A DNA stretch of 12,960 bases from Reyranella sp. (lineage in GTDB: Bacteria; Pseudomonadota; Alphaproteobacteria; Reyranellales; Reyranellaceae): NCBI GenBank assembly GCA_030681635.1, contig JAUXRT010000032.1, forward strand, positions 1-12,960, given 5' to 3'. This document shows, piece by piece, positions 1-6,911 of this stretch. The notes beneath the pieces are model-generated. The model had not been told where the DNA came from and ran no database searches. It saw only the letters and a program-made list of their open reading frames with translations. The number at the start of each line of letters is the position of its first letter. Positions within the stretch are counted from its first letter, which is position 1. The translations under genes and the position numbers were made by a program.

Positions 1-510
1 GGAGCCGATGGTGACCGAGGCGGTCGCCGGATCCTTGGCATATTCCCAGTTGAACACGACGTCGTCGGCCGTGAACGGCTTGCCATCATGCCAGGTCACG
101 CCCTGCTTCAGCTTCCAGGTCACCGACTTGCCGTCGGCCGCGATGCCGCCATTCTCTTTGCTCGGGATCACGGCCGCGAGCTTGGGCTGAAGGTTGCCGT
201 CATTGTCCCACGCCGCTAGCGGCTCGTAGAACAGGCGCGAGCCGTCCTGGTCCTTGGTGCCGACGGCGAAATGCGGGTTCAGCAAGGTCGGGCCCTGCCA
301 CCACAGCACCTTCAGCGGACCGCCGCCGCCACGCTTGGTCGGCTTGTAGGTCGACGGGCTCTGCGCCATGGCAACGCCCGAATGGACCAGCAGCTGGGTG
401 GCGAAAGGTGCGGCAATGCCCACCGCCATCATCCGCTGCACGAAGCCGCGGCGCGACATCTTCCCGGCCTTCACCTTCCCGATCAGGCCACGCAGTTCAT
501 GTTCGTTCAT
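1..510 (-). CDS. ABC transporter substrate-binding protein, family 5 (peptide/nickel type), N-terminal part
   Basis: First 170 codons of a periplasmic solute-binding protein; the rest runs off the left edge. The start is the ATG at 510-508, with a GGGG ribosome-binding stretch six bases upstream. A second in-frame ATG lies at 500-498. The N-terminus carries a twin-arginine motif (S19-R-R-G-F-V) followed by a hydrophobic stretch and a likely Ala-Met-Ala cleavage site after residue 49, so export by the Tat pathway is predicted. Residues about 134-155 read KLKQGVTWHDGKPFTADDVV, the characteristic segment of SBP_bac_5 proteins such as OppA, DppA and NikA. These proteins bind oligopeptides, nickel complexes or other small molecules and pass them to an inner-membrane ABC permease. 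The ligand cannot be told from this part. Permease and ATPase genes are expected beyond the left edge. The family call is secure. Confidence 0.93.
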   Translation of the reverse strand, partial: MNEHELRGLIGKVKAGKMSRRGFVQRMMAVGIAAPFATQLLVHSGVAMAQSPSTYKPTKRGGGGPLKVLWWQGPTLLNPHFAVGTKDQDGSRLFYEPLAAWDNDGNLQPKLAAVIPSKENGGIAADGKSVTWKLKQGVTWHDGKPFTADDVVFNWEYAKDPATASVTIGS

Positions 511-633
511 CACATACCCCTATAAGTTCCCAAGCGCCTTCCCCGTACCGCTCTCGCTATCTAGCAAGATGCGTGCAAGTCTTTATCAGAACAGGCCGTA
601 ACGGTGCCGTCAACGATAGCACGGCCTTAAAGA

Positions 634-638
634 GGAGG
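634..638 (+). promoter_or_regulatory. Ribosome-binding site of the SDR gene
   Basis: A perfect GGAGG lies six bases before the ATG at 645. It decides the start: the same frame stays open far upstream (to 408), but that extension runs back through the divergent intergenic region into the neighbouring gene on the other strand. The next in-frame ATG, at 651, would have a 12-base spacing. Confidence 0.8.
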
Positions 639-644
639 AAGTGG

Positions 645-1400
645 ATGCGGATGACCGGCAAAGTGGCGCTTGTCAGCGGCGCCGCCAGCGGTATGGGCGC
701 GGCCACGGCCCGCCTGTTCGCGGCCGAGGGCGCCAAGGCGGTGGTCGTGGCCGACATCCTCGACCAGGAGGGCAAGGAAGTGGTGGCCGGGATCGGCAAG
801 GCCGGCGGCCATGCCTCTTATATCCATCTCGACGTCACCGACGAGGCCCAGTGGAAGGCGGCGGTCGAGGCAACGGTGGCGGCGCACGGCCGGCTCGACG
901 TTTTGGTCAACAATGCTGGCATATCGGGCTCGGCGGAGACCGACCTCTACGACACCGCGGCCTGGAACCGGCTGATGGGCATCAATGCCACCGGCGTGTT
1001 CCTCGGCATGAAGTACGCCACCGCGGCCATGAAGCAGTCGGGTGGCGGCTCGATCGTCAACCTGTCCTCGATCTCCGGCATCGTGGGCCAAGGCTATCTC
1101 CATGTCGGCTACAACGCCTCCAAGGGCGCGGTCCGGCTGATCACCAAGGCGGGCGCCGCCCAGCACGGCAAGCACGGTATCAGGGTCAATTCCGTGCATC
1201 CCGGCCTGATGCCGCCGATGCGCACCTCGGGCAGCACCGCCGATCCGGCAATGCGGGCCAAGACGCTGAAGGGCGTGCCGATGGGTCGTGCCGGCGAGGT
1301 CGACGAGGTGGCCCGCGCCATCCTGTTCCTGGCCTCCGACGAATCCTCCTACGTCACCGGCGCCGAGCTGGTGGTCGACGGCGGCTGGACGGCGGTCTGA
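645..1400 (+). CDS. Short-chain dehydrogenase/reductase (classical SDR)
   Basis: A 251-residue NAD(P)-dependent oxidoreductase with a complete classical SDR fold. Visible landmarks are the nucleotide-binding SGAASGMG (residues 11-18), Asp37 at the end of the second strand (usually a sign of NAD(H) preference), NNAG (89-92), and the catalytic set Asn114, Ser142, Tyr156 and Lys160 (YNASK). A Pro-Gly follows the VNSVH strand, and the C-terminus reads VTGAELVVDGGW, typical of the family. Length is normal. The closest general type is the 3-alpha/20-beta-hydroxysteroid, cyclopentanol or glucose dehydrogenase-like group, but the substrate cannot be read from sequence. The Nudix gene begins one base after its stop, so the two are probably co-transcribed. 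It diverges from the ABC binding-protein gene across about 134 bases in which I see no convincing sigma-70 promoter. Confidence 0.95.
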   Translation: MRMTGKVALVSGAASGMGAATARLFAAEGAKAVVVADILDQEGKEVVAGIGKAGGHASYIHLDVTDEAQWKAAVEATVAAHGRLDVLVNNAGISGSAETDLYDTAAWNRLMGINATGVFLGMKYATAAMKQSGGGSIVNLSSISGIVGQGYLHVGYNASKGAVRLITKAGAAQHGKHGIRVNSVHPGLMPPMRTSGSTADPAMRAKTLKGVPMGRAGEVDEVARAILFLASDESSYVTGAELVVDGGWTAV

Positions 1401-1401
1401 C

Positions 1402-2007
1402 GTGGCGGACAAGGTGGCGGACGGCAAGACCATCGCGCCCTGGAAGGTGCTCGAGTCGAAATACGCCTACAAGGACCGCTGGCTGGCGCTGCGTTCCGAC
1501 GCCGTGGAGCTGCCCAACGGCCGCGTCCTGTCGCCCTTCCATGTCATCGAGCAACCCGACTGGGTCACTGCCATCGCGCTCACGCACGACGGCAACATCC
1601 TGCTGGTCGAGGAATATCGCCACGGCGCGCGGCAGGTCGTGATCGAGCTGCCGAGCGGCATCCTCGACACCTCAGGCGAGCCGATCGAGGCGATGCGGCG
1701 CGAACTCCTGGAAGAGACCGGCTTTGCCAGCGAGGAATGGCTGCCGCTCGGCAGCTTCTTCGCCAACGCGCCGCGCCTCGACAACCGCGTGCACTGTTTC
1801 GTGGCGCTCGACGCGCGCAAGGTGGCCGACCCCAGGCTCGACGACGGCGAGGTGCTGCTCACCCACGAGGTGCCTTTCGCCGCCTTCCTAGAAGAGCTGC
1901 GCGACGGCCGCCGCACCTTCCACGGCTTCCAGGTCGGCGCCATGTGGCTGCTGCACGCCCATGCCCGCAGGAGCGGCGACCCTCGGCTGGCCGCGCTCCT
2001 CGCCTGA
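1402..2007 (+). CDS. Nudix hydrolase, ADP-ribose pyrophosphatase-like
   Basis: A 201-residue protein starting at GTG 1402, one base after the SDR stop; GTG 1414 is an alternative. The Nudix box occupies residues 86-108, with the core REL-x-EE-x-G-F motif (R100 to F108) intact. The upstream EYRHGARQVVIELPSG and a proline 16 residues past the box (Pro124) match the ADP-ribose pyrophosphatase subfamily, which cleaves ADP-ribose or related nucleotide sugars to AMP and a sugar phosphate using Mg2+. One deviation is that the first glutamate of the consensus (G-x5-E) is Gly92 here, with Glu93 one place later. The core metal-binding glutamates E101, E104 and E105 remain, so activity is plausible. The link to the SDR may be metabolic or only transcriptional. 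The family is certain; the substrate is an inference. Confidence 0.92.
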   Translation: MADKVADGKTIAPWKVLESKYAYKDRWLALRSDAVELPNGRVLSPFHVIEQPDWVTAIALTHDGNILLVEEYRHGARQVVIELPSGILDTSGEPIEAMRRELLEETGFASEEWLPLGSFFANAPRLDNRVHCFVALDARKVADPRLDDGEVLLTHEVPFAAFLEELRDGRRTFHGFQVGAMWLLHAHARRSGDPRLAALLA

Positions 2008-2011
2008 TCGA

Positions 2012-2440
2012 TCAGCGGTTTCGGAGGTCGCGCAGCCGTCCGGCGATGGCCAACGCCATGAAGCCGCCGATCAGCGAGACATGTTCGGTGGCGACGCGGA
2101 AGTGCAGGGTCTTCTCCGGCTCGGCCATCGTCCAGAAATGATGGGCGAGCACGATCGCGACCACCAGGAAGCCGCTCAGGATGCCGCAGCCCAGCCACAG
2201 CCAGCGGTCGAGCAGGATCAGCAGTGAGCCCACGAGCAGGGTCACGACCAGCAGGATGTTCATCAGCGCCGCCGGCTCCAGCCCGTGCGCCGTCATCTCG
2301 GCGACGCTTTGCTTGAAGTCGACGAGATGGCCGATGCCGGCGCCCCAGAAGACAAAGGTCAGGACAAGGCGCGCCACGAACCAGCAGGCCCCGCTGTCCA
2401 GGATGCCGGCAATCACACGCGGCATGTCGTTTCTGCCCAT
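2012..2440 (-). CDS. DoxX-like integral membrane protein
   Basis: A 142-residue protein with four hydrophobic spans at roughly residues 17-37, 60-80, 84-105 and 118-136. The FVFWGAGIGHLVDF segment after the first span and the HHFW segment after the third are typical of the DoxX/SURF4-like family, whose members are small four-helix inner-membrane proteins of mostly unknown function, some tied to redox or stress responses. Start: ATG 2440-2438, preceded by GGGGGAG nine bases upstream; Met6 (2425) is an alternative. It is convergent with the Nudix gene (four bases between the stops) and divergent from the metal operon. Nothing in the context fixes its role. Confidence 0.82.
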   Translation of the reverse strand: MGRNDMPRVIAGILDSGACWFVARLVLTFVFWGAGIGHLVDFKQSVAEMTAHGLEPAALMNILLVVTLLVGSLLILLDRWLWLGCGILSGFLVVAIVLAHHFWTMAEPEKTLHFRVATEHVSLIGGFMALAIAGRLRDLRNR

Positions 2441-2580
2441 CGGTCGAGACTCCCCCTGAAAATAAAGGCCGGGACCATAGTCGGTTTGTGATCATCTTGC
2501 CTAGACGCCGGATTGCCTGGGGCGTCCGGGCGACAGAGTGACCTCTTCCACCCCGGCTGCTTTGCCGTGTAGTTTGGGCC
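2441..2580. other. Divergent intergenic region (DoxX / metal operon)
   Basis: This 140-base gap must hold the promoters of the DoxX gene (leftward) and of the six-gene operon (rightward). It is less GC-rich around 2455-2510 than its surroundings. I found no convincing -35/-10 pair and no clear CueR-, CsoR- or Fur-type palindrome by eye. The small palindrome TGATCA near 2488-2493 is too short to mean anything alone. Confidence 0.4.
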
Positions 2581-2982
2581 ATGGATCGCAAACGACCCGA
2601 GCAGGGCTGGCGCGCGGCGGCATTCGCCGCGGCGTTGTTTGCGATCACCCTCAATTTCCTGCAGCCGCTCGCCCACGCCGCAATGATGCGCGACAGCGGC
2701 CCGGACGTCGCCGCCAAGATGTGGGGCGTCTTCTGTCTGCCGAACTCAGGTCAGAACGGTGGCCAGGACGACGCCCAGGGTCAGATGCCGGCCGCCGGCA
2801 AGAGCCACGAATGCTGCCTCGGCCTCGCACACGCTCCGGTGCTGGCTGAACTTTCCACCGTCTTCACCCGCGTCGAACACGTTGTCGCCGCCATCCGTTT
2901 CGTCGCGGCAACGGATAGTCTCTCGCCCGTCGGCAGCCGCGACGGACCCAGCCAGCCGCGAGCCCCACCCACCTTCGTCTGA
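2581..2982 (+). CDS. Small secreted or membrane-anchored Cys/His protein, DUF2946-like
   Basis: A 133-residue protein with a basic start, a hydrophobic stretch (residues 12-31) and an Ala-His-Ala at 31-33, consistent with a signal peptide or N-terminal anchor. The exported part carries Cys52, then SHECCLGLAHA (His76, Cys78, Cys79, His84), and ends in an Arg-Ala-Pro-Pro tail. This layout, with a lone Cys, an H-x-C-C cluster and an R-A/G-P-P end, resembles DUF2946 proteins, which are commonly found beside TonB receptors and copper genes. The function of DUF2946 is not established, and metal binding by these residues is an inference. It is the first gene of the operon, 65 bases before the YcnI gene. 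The ribosome-binding site is weak, but no better in-frame start exists upstream of the hydrophobic segment. The reading frame is well supported; the family call is moderate. Confidence 0.68.
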   Translation: MDRKRPEQGWRAAAFAAALFAITLNFLQPLAHAAMMRDSGPDVAAKMWGVFCLPNSGQNGGQDDAQGQMPAAGKSHECCLGLAHAPVLAELSTVFTRVEHVVAAIRFVAATDSLSPVGSRDGPSQPRAPPTFV

Positions 2983-3047
2983 ACGTCGAACAAGCAACGC
3001 GCGCCTCAGGTGCGTGCGTTCCGTCACGTCAGTCGAAGGATCTTGCC

Positions 3048-3599
3048 ATGTTGTCGATTCTCAGGGCGACCGCCGTCGCCTTTGCAGGCCTTGCGCTCAT
3101 GCCGGCGCTTGCGCCCCGATTTGCCCACGCCCATACCGTCGCCGATCCCAATGAAGGAACGGCCGGCGGCTATTTCCGCACCGCCTTCCGCGTCACCCAC
3201 GGCTGCAAGGGCTCGGCCACCACGGCGGTGACCATCCGCATCCCCGAGGGCGTGCTGTCGGCCAAGCCGATGCCCAAGCCGGGCTGGACGATCGAGATCA
3301 AGTCGCGGCCGCTCGATCCGCCGGTCGACAGCGGTCACGGCTTCAAGATCCGCGAGGCCGTCACCGAGGTGACATGGACCGGCGGCCGGCTCGACAACGC
3401 CCACTTCGACGAGTTCGCGCTCTCGATGCGCCTGCCCGGCAAGCCGGGCGAGACGCTCTATTTCCCGGTGATCCAGATCTGCGAGAAGGGCAGCGCCAAC
3501 TGGACCGGCATTCCCGCCGCCGGCCAGAAGTGGAGCGACCTGCCCGAGCCCGCGCCGTTCGTCACCTTGAAGAAGGCGGCCGGCGGCCATGCGCACTAG
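3048..3599 (+). CDS. YcnI-family (DUF1775) periplasmic copper-binding protein
   Basis: A 183-residue exported protein. A signal peptide (residues 1-28) ends in Ala-His-Ala, so the predicted mature N-terminus is His29. In Bacillus subtilis YcnI, the DUF1775 domain binds Cu(II) through the N-terminal histidine (a mono-histidine brace), and the same arrangement is expected here. Family landmarks are TAGGYF (38-43), VTHGCKGSATTAV (49-61), PKPGW (76-80), VTWTGG (108-113) and LYFPVIQIC (137-145); Cys53 and Cys145 could form a disulphide. Unlike Gram-positive YcnI it has no C-terminal membrane anchor and ends in Gly-His-Ala-His, which could add metal affinity. AAGGA lies seven bases before the ATG. 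Its last 11 bases overlap the receptor gene, implying coupled translation. The family is certain; the metal identity rests on homologues. Confidence 0.93.
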   Translation: MLSILRATAVAFAGLALMPALAPRFAHAHTVADPNEGTAGGYFRTAFRVTHGCKGSATTAVTIRIPEGVLSAKPMPKPGWTIEIKSRPLDPPVDSGHGFKIREAVTEVTWTGGRLDNAHFDEFALSMRLPGKPGETLYFPVIQICEKGSANWTGIPAAGQKWSDLPEPAPFVTLKKAAGGHAH

Positions 3600-5637
3600 A
3601 ATTGCGGCGCTGGCCCTGCTGTCGATGGCCGGCGGCGGCGAGGCACTTGCCGAAGACTCCGTGGCCCAGATCCAGGTTCCTGCCATCACCGTCACCGCGC
3701 CCTCGGCGTCGCTCACCGTGCCCTCGGCCGCCGATGCGCTGGAGCAGATCAACAAGACACCGGGCGGCGTCGAGATCGTGCCGGCCGAGCGCTATCTCGA
3801 CGGCCGCGCCACCACCATGAAGGACATGCTCGACTACACGCCGGGCGTCTGGATCCAGAGCAAATACGGCCAGGAGGATTCCAAGCTCGTGATCCGCGGG
3901 TCGGGCCTGTCGCGCAATTTCCACCTGCGTGGCGTGCGGCTCCTGCAGGATGGCTCGCCGATCAACCAGGCCGACGGCAGCGGCGACTTCCACGAGATCG
4001 ACCCGCTCGCCGAGCAATATATCGAGGTCTACAAGGGCGCCAATGCGCTGCGCTACGGCGCCATGACCCTGGGCGGCGCCATCAACTTCGTCTCGCCGAC
4101 GGGACGCAGCAACCCCGGCTTCGCCACCCGCTTCTACGGCGGCAGCTACAATACGCTGGGCGAGCAGGCGGCCGCCGGCTTTTCCGAGGGGCCGTGGGAC
4201 GCCTGGATGTCCCTCACCAACTTGAGTTCCAACGGATTTCGCGAGCACACCAACCAGAACCTGACGCGCTTCAACGGCAATATCGGGGCCCAGATCGGCT
4301 CCTCCGTCGAGACCCGCTTCTTCCTGTCGGGCAACCAGATCCGCAACCAGATCCCGGGCTCGCTGACCCAGCAGCAGTACTGGACCAATCCGCAGCAGGG
4401 CCCGCTCGCCAACGTGCTGCAGAACACGCGGCGCGACATCGACTCGTTCCGCTTCGCCAACACCACGGTGATCGACGTCGGCGACGACAGCATCACGCTG
4501 CAGGGCTTCGTGAAATCGAAGTACCTGTTCCATCCGCTCACCTTCGGGGTGATCGACAACAACCTGCTCGATTACGGCGCCACCGCCCAATACAAGGGCA
4601 CCCGCCAGGTCGGGGGCTATCGCGACGACTTCATCGCCGGCATCAACTTCTTTGCCGGCACCAACAGCAACAGGCAGTACAGGAACAACTTCGGCCTGCC
4701 CGGCGCCCTCACCAACGACGTCACCGAGCAGTCGAGCAGCGTTGAACTCTACGGCGAGAACTGGTTCTACGTGACGCCGACACTCTCGATCGTGACCGGC
4801 GTGCAGTTCAACTGGGCCAACCGCTCGCTCACCGACAACTTCCTGGTGAACGGCAACGATTCCGGCATGCGCACCTACTTCGAGGTCAACCCCAAGATCG
4901 GCGCGCTGTGGGAGCCGCGCAAGGGCCTGCAGTTCTTCGCCAACGTCTCGCGCGCCGCCGAGCCGCCGGCCTGGTCGGAACTCAACCCCAGTGTCGCACC
5001 GGGCTTCGCCAACCTGGCGCCCCAGACCTCGTGGACGGCCGAGATCGGCACGCGCGGCAGCATCGGCCCGACACTCGGCTGGGACCTGTCGATCTACCGC
5101 TCCTGGGTGAAGGACGAGCTGCAGCTGCTGGTGATACCGAACTCCGGCGGCGCGGCGATCGCCGTCAACATCCCGTCCGCCATCCACCAGGGCGTCGAGC
5201 TCGGCTTGAACGGCACCTTCATGGAGCGCATCACCGGCCGGCTTGCGCTGACCTACAGCGACTATCGCTTCGACAACAACCCGATCTACGGCAACAACCA
5301 GCTGCCCGGCGCACCGCCCTTCTACATTCGGGCCGAGGCGCGCTACAACACGCCGAACGGCTTCTATATCGGGCCCAACCTCGAATGGGTCCCGCAAGGC
5401 TACTTCGTCGACAACGTGAACAACCCGGCCTTCATGACCGCACCCTACGCCCTGCTCGGCGCCAAGGCCGGCTACACCGGATTCAAGGGCGTCGAGATCT
5501 TCGTCGACGCCCGCAACCTCACCAACAACATGTATGTCTCCAACGTCGGCGTCATCAACAACGCGCTCGCGACCAGTCAGCTCTACAATCCCGGCGATGG
5601 CGCTTCCGTCTTCGCCGGCATCCAGGCGCGGTTTTGA
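3589..5637 (+). CDS. TonB-dependent outer-membrane receptor
   Basis: A 682-residue outer-membrane active transporter. A signal peptide covers residues 1-21, followed by a TonB-box-like AITVTAP (32-38). The plug domain (about 55-175) has the typical DMLDYTPGVWIQ, LVIRGSGLSR, VRLLQDGSPINQADG and YIEVYKGANALRYGAMTLGGAINF segments. The remainder is a 22-strand-type beta barrel, with a late TonB-receptor segment (DARNLTNNMYVS) and a terminal phenylalanine, the usual BAM signal. Length and architecture are normal, and no cysteine is visible. The ligand is not certain: such receptors import siderophores, haem, cobalamin or metals. The flanking YcnI and PCu(A)C genes favour copper or a copper complex. 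There is no methionine-rich region like those of some copper proteins, so that remains an inference. Its start lies inside the end of the YcnI gene; TonB follows after 13 bases. Confidence 0.95.
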   Translation: MRTRIAALALLSMAGGGEALAEDSVAQIQVPAITVTAPSASLTVPSAADALEQINKTPGGVEIVPAERYLDGRATTMKDMLDYTPGVWIQSKYGQEDSKLVIRGSGLSRNFHLRGVRLLQDGSPINQADGSGDFHEIDPLAEQYIEVYKGANALRYGAMTLGGAINFVSPTGRSNPGFATRFYGGSYNTLGEQAAAGFSEGPWDAWMSLTNLSSNGFREHTNQNLTRFNGNIGAQIGSSVETRFFLSGNQIRNQIPGSLTQQQYWTNPQQGPLANVLQNTRRDIDSFRFANTTVIDVGDDSITLQGFVKSKYLFHPLTFGVIDNNLLDYGATAQYKGTRQVGGYRDDFIAGINFFAGTNSNRQYRNNFGLPGALTNDVTEQSSSVELYGENWFYVTPTLSIVTGVQFNWANRSLTDNFLVNGNDSGMRTYFEVNPKIGALWEPRKGLQFFANVSRAAEPPAWSELNPSVAPGFANLAPQTSWTAEIGTRGSIGPTLGWDLSIYRSWVKDELQLLVIPNSGGAAIAVNIPSAIHQGVELGLNGTFMERITGRLALTYSDYRFDNNPIYGNNQLPGAPPFYIRAEARYNTPNGFYIGPNLEWVPQGYFVDNVNNPAFMTAPYALLGAKAGYTGFKGVEIFVDARNLTNNMYVSNVGVINNALATSQLYNPGDGASVFAGIQARF

Positions 5638-5650
5638 GGTCGACTCGCCG

Positions 5651-6364
5651 ATGAGGGCTTCTACACCCACGCGCATCCCGCCGTTCGCGCTTGCCGCGGC
5701 GGCGGGGCTGCATGCTCTGGTCGGCATTGCGGTGCTCGATCTCTGGCAGCGCTCGCCCGCCTTCGACGAGACGCAGCCGGTCGAGATCGAGGTCGTGATG
5801 CCGGCGGCCGCTCCTCTACCAGAACCGGAACAGGAGCCGACGGCCGAACCTCAATCGGAACCGCCGCCGCCCGAGCCGGAAATCGTCGCCTTCGATCCCG
5901 CTTTCATTCCCGAGCCCGAGCCGCCACCGCCGCTGGTGTTCGAGAAGCCGAAGCCACCGGTGCCGAAGCCTACGCCGCCCAAGCCGGCCGCGGTGCCGCG
6001 CCCGGCTCCCGCCGTCGCTGCTGCCGCGCCGCCGGCACCCGCCGTGTCGGCGCCCGCCCCGGCACCTGCCGCACCGCGTCACGATCCCAGCTATCTCGAC
6101 CGACTGGCCGCCGCCATCGAGCGCGAGCGCGACTATCCGATGCACTCGCGACGACAAGGCCATCAGGGCCGCGTCGTCGTCCATGTGGTGATCGCCGCCT
6201 CGGGCAGGCTGGTTTCCGCCCAGGTCCTGACCGGCAGCGGCCTCGAAACGCTCGACCGCGCCGCGCTCGGCATGGTTCAGCGCGCCCGCCTGCCGCCGCT
6301 CACCCCGGGACTGGGCGCCGAGAGCGCCACCTTCACCATCCCCATCGTCTTCGCGATACGTTAA
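5651..6364 (+). CDS. tonB: TonB energy transducer
   Basis: A 237-residue inner-membrane protein that spans the periplasm and passes proton-motive energy from ExbB/ExbD to the receptor. A single N-terminal membrane helix (about residues 12-32) contains His21, matching the conserved TonB histidine; the Ser usually four residues before it is Ala here. A long Pro/Glu then Pro/Lys/Ala-rich spacer (about 48-145) follows. The C-terminal domain (about 150-237) shows RDYPMHSRRQGHQGRVVVHV and the later SG-x-x-x-LDRAAL segment of the TonB_C fold. GAGGT overlaps the receptor stop, ten bases before the ATG. No exbB or exbD lies in the window, so partners must be encoded elsewhere. Its place directly after the receptor suggests a dedicated, not general, TonB. 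Confidence 0.93.
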   Translation: MRASTPTRIPPFALAAAAGLHALVGIAVLDLWQRSPAFDETQPVEIEVVMPAAAPLPEPEQEPTAEPQSEPPPPEPEIVAFDPAFIPEPEPPPPLVFEKPKPPVPKPTPPKPAAVPRPAPAVAAAAPPAPAVSAPAPAPAAPRHDPSYLDRLAAAIERERDYPMHSRRQGHQGRVVVHVVIAASGRLVSAQVLTGSGLETLDRAALGMVQRARLPPLTPGLGAESATFTIPIVFAIR

Positions 6365-6374
6365 GGAGAACGCC

Positions 6375-6851
6375 ATGATCACCCGCCGCATCACCCCCCT
6401 CGTCATTGCCGCCGCCGCCCTCGCTTTCCTGTCCGTTCCGGCAACCGCCCAGGACTACAAGGTGGGCGCCCTGGAGATCACGCACCCATGGACGCGCGCC
6501 ACGCCGTCCACGGCGCAGTCGGGCGGCGGCTTCCTCACCGTCACCAACAAGGGCACGACGCCGGACCGATTGATCGCCGCGCGCAGCACGGTCTCGGCCA
6601 GGGTCGAGGTCCATGAGGTGCGGATGGACGGCAACGTGATGAAGATGCGTGAGCTCGAGAAGGGGCTGGAAATCCCCGCCGGCGCCACGGTAATGCTGAA
6701 GCCCGGCGGCTATCACATCATGTTCATGGGCCTCAAGGCACCGTTCGCCAAGGACGCCAAGGTGCCGCTGACGCTGGTGTTCGAGAAGGCCGGCAGCCTC
6801 GACATCTCCCTCGACGTCGAGGCCCTGGGCGCCGCGGCGCCGAAGCACTAG
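6375..6851 (+). CDS. PCu(A)C-family periplasmic copper chaperone (DUF461)
   Basis: A 158-residue exported protein with a signal peptide ending Ala-Thr-Ala (23-25). The Cu(I) site is complete: His80, Met91 after ten residues, then His114-x-Met116 after 22 more. This is the H-x10-M-x21/22-H-x-M pattern of PCu(A)C, which carries Cu(I) in the periplasm, in several bacteria for insertion into the Cu-A centre of cytochrome c oxidase, often with Sco. HPWTRATP (37-44), ITHPW context and the GLKAPF segment after the site are also typical. AAGGAGAA overlaps the TonB stop with a six-base spacing to ATG 6375. No Sco gene is adjacent; the neighbours suggest that the copper arrives through the receptor of this operon. 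Its final 13 bases are repeated 25 bases downstream. Confidence 0.95.
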   Translation: MITRRITPLVIAAAALAFLSVPATAQDYKVGALEITHPWTRATPSTAQSGGGFLTVTNKGTTPDRLIAARSTVSARVEVHEVRMDGNVMKMRELEKGLEIPAGATVMLKPGGYHIMFMGLKAPFAKDAKVPLTLVFEKAGSLDISLDVEALGAAAPKH

Positions 6852-6874
6852 GGGCGCCGGAGCGCCGAAGCACT
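6837..6874 (+). repeat. 13-bp direct repeat at the end of the PCu(A)C gene
   Basis: GCGCCGAAGCACT occurs at 6837-6849, encoding the last residues and the first base of the stop, and again at 6862-6874, a period of 25 bases. GGCGC-CGGA-GCGCC (6853-6866) can form a small hairpin between the copies. This looks like a short slippage duplication after the stop codon; no T tract follows, so it is not a clear terminator. Confidence 0.7.
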
Positions 6875-6900
6875 GAGACCGAGCCAACCAGGGCCCGTCG

Positions 6901-6905
6901 GGAGG
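6901..6905 (+). promoter_or_regulatory. Ribosome-binding site of the terminal membrane-protein gene
   Basis: GGAGG six bases before GTG 6912. It settles the start: the ATG at 6910 is out of frame and is followed at once by a TGA. Confidence 0.7.
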
Positions 6906-6911
6906 CAGGAT

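Noticed and set aside
408..644. N-terminal extension of the SDR protein to an upstream start at 408
   Set aside because: It would overlap the oppositely oriented ABC binding-protein gene and the intergenic region, lacks a ribosome site, and the SDR fold begins right after the ATG at 645 behind GGAGG.
511..644. Sigma-70 promoter pair in the divergent region
   Set aside because: Several partial hexamers such as TATAGG are present, but none has a partner at 16-18 bases spacing; the calls would be guesses.
1467..2717. 416-codon minus-strand open frame spanning the Nudix and DoxX genes
   Set aside because: It overlaps recognisable genes on both strands in other frames and its translation matches no family pattern.
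3562..5727. 721-codon open frame on the minus strand opposite the TonB receptor
   Set aside because: The plus-strand frame encodes a full TonB receptor with signal peptide, plug and barrel. The antisense frame gives a Val/Gly/Asp-rich product with no motifs, the usual by-product of GC-rich third codon positions.
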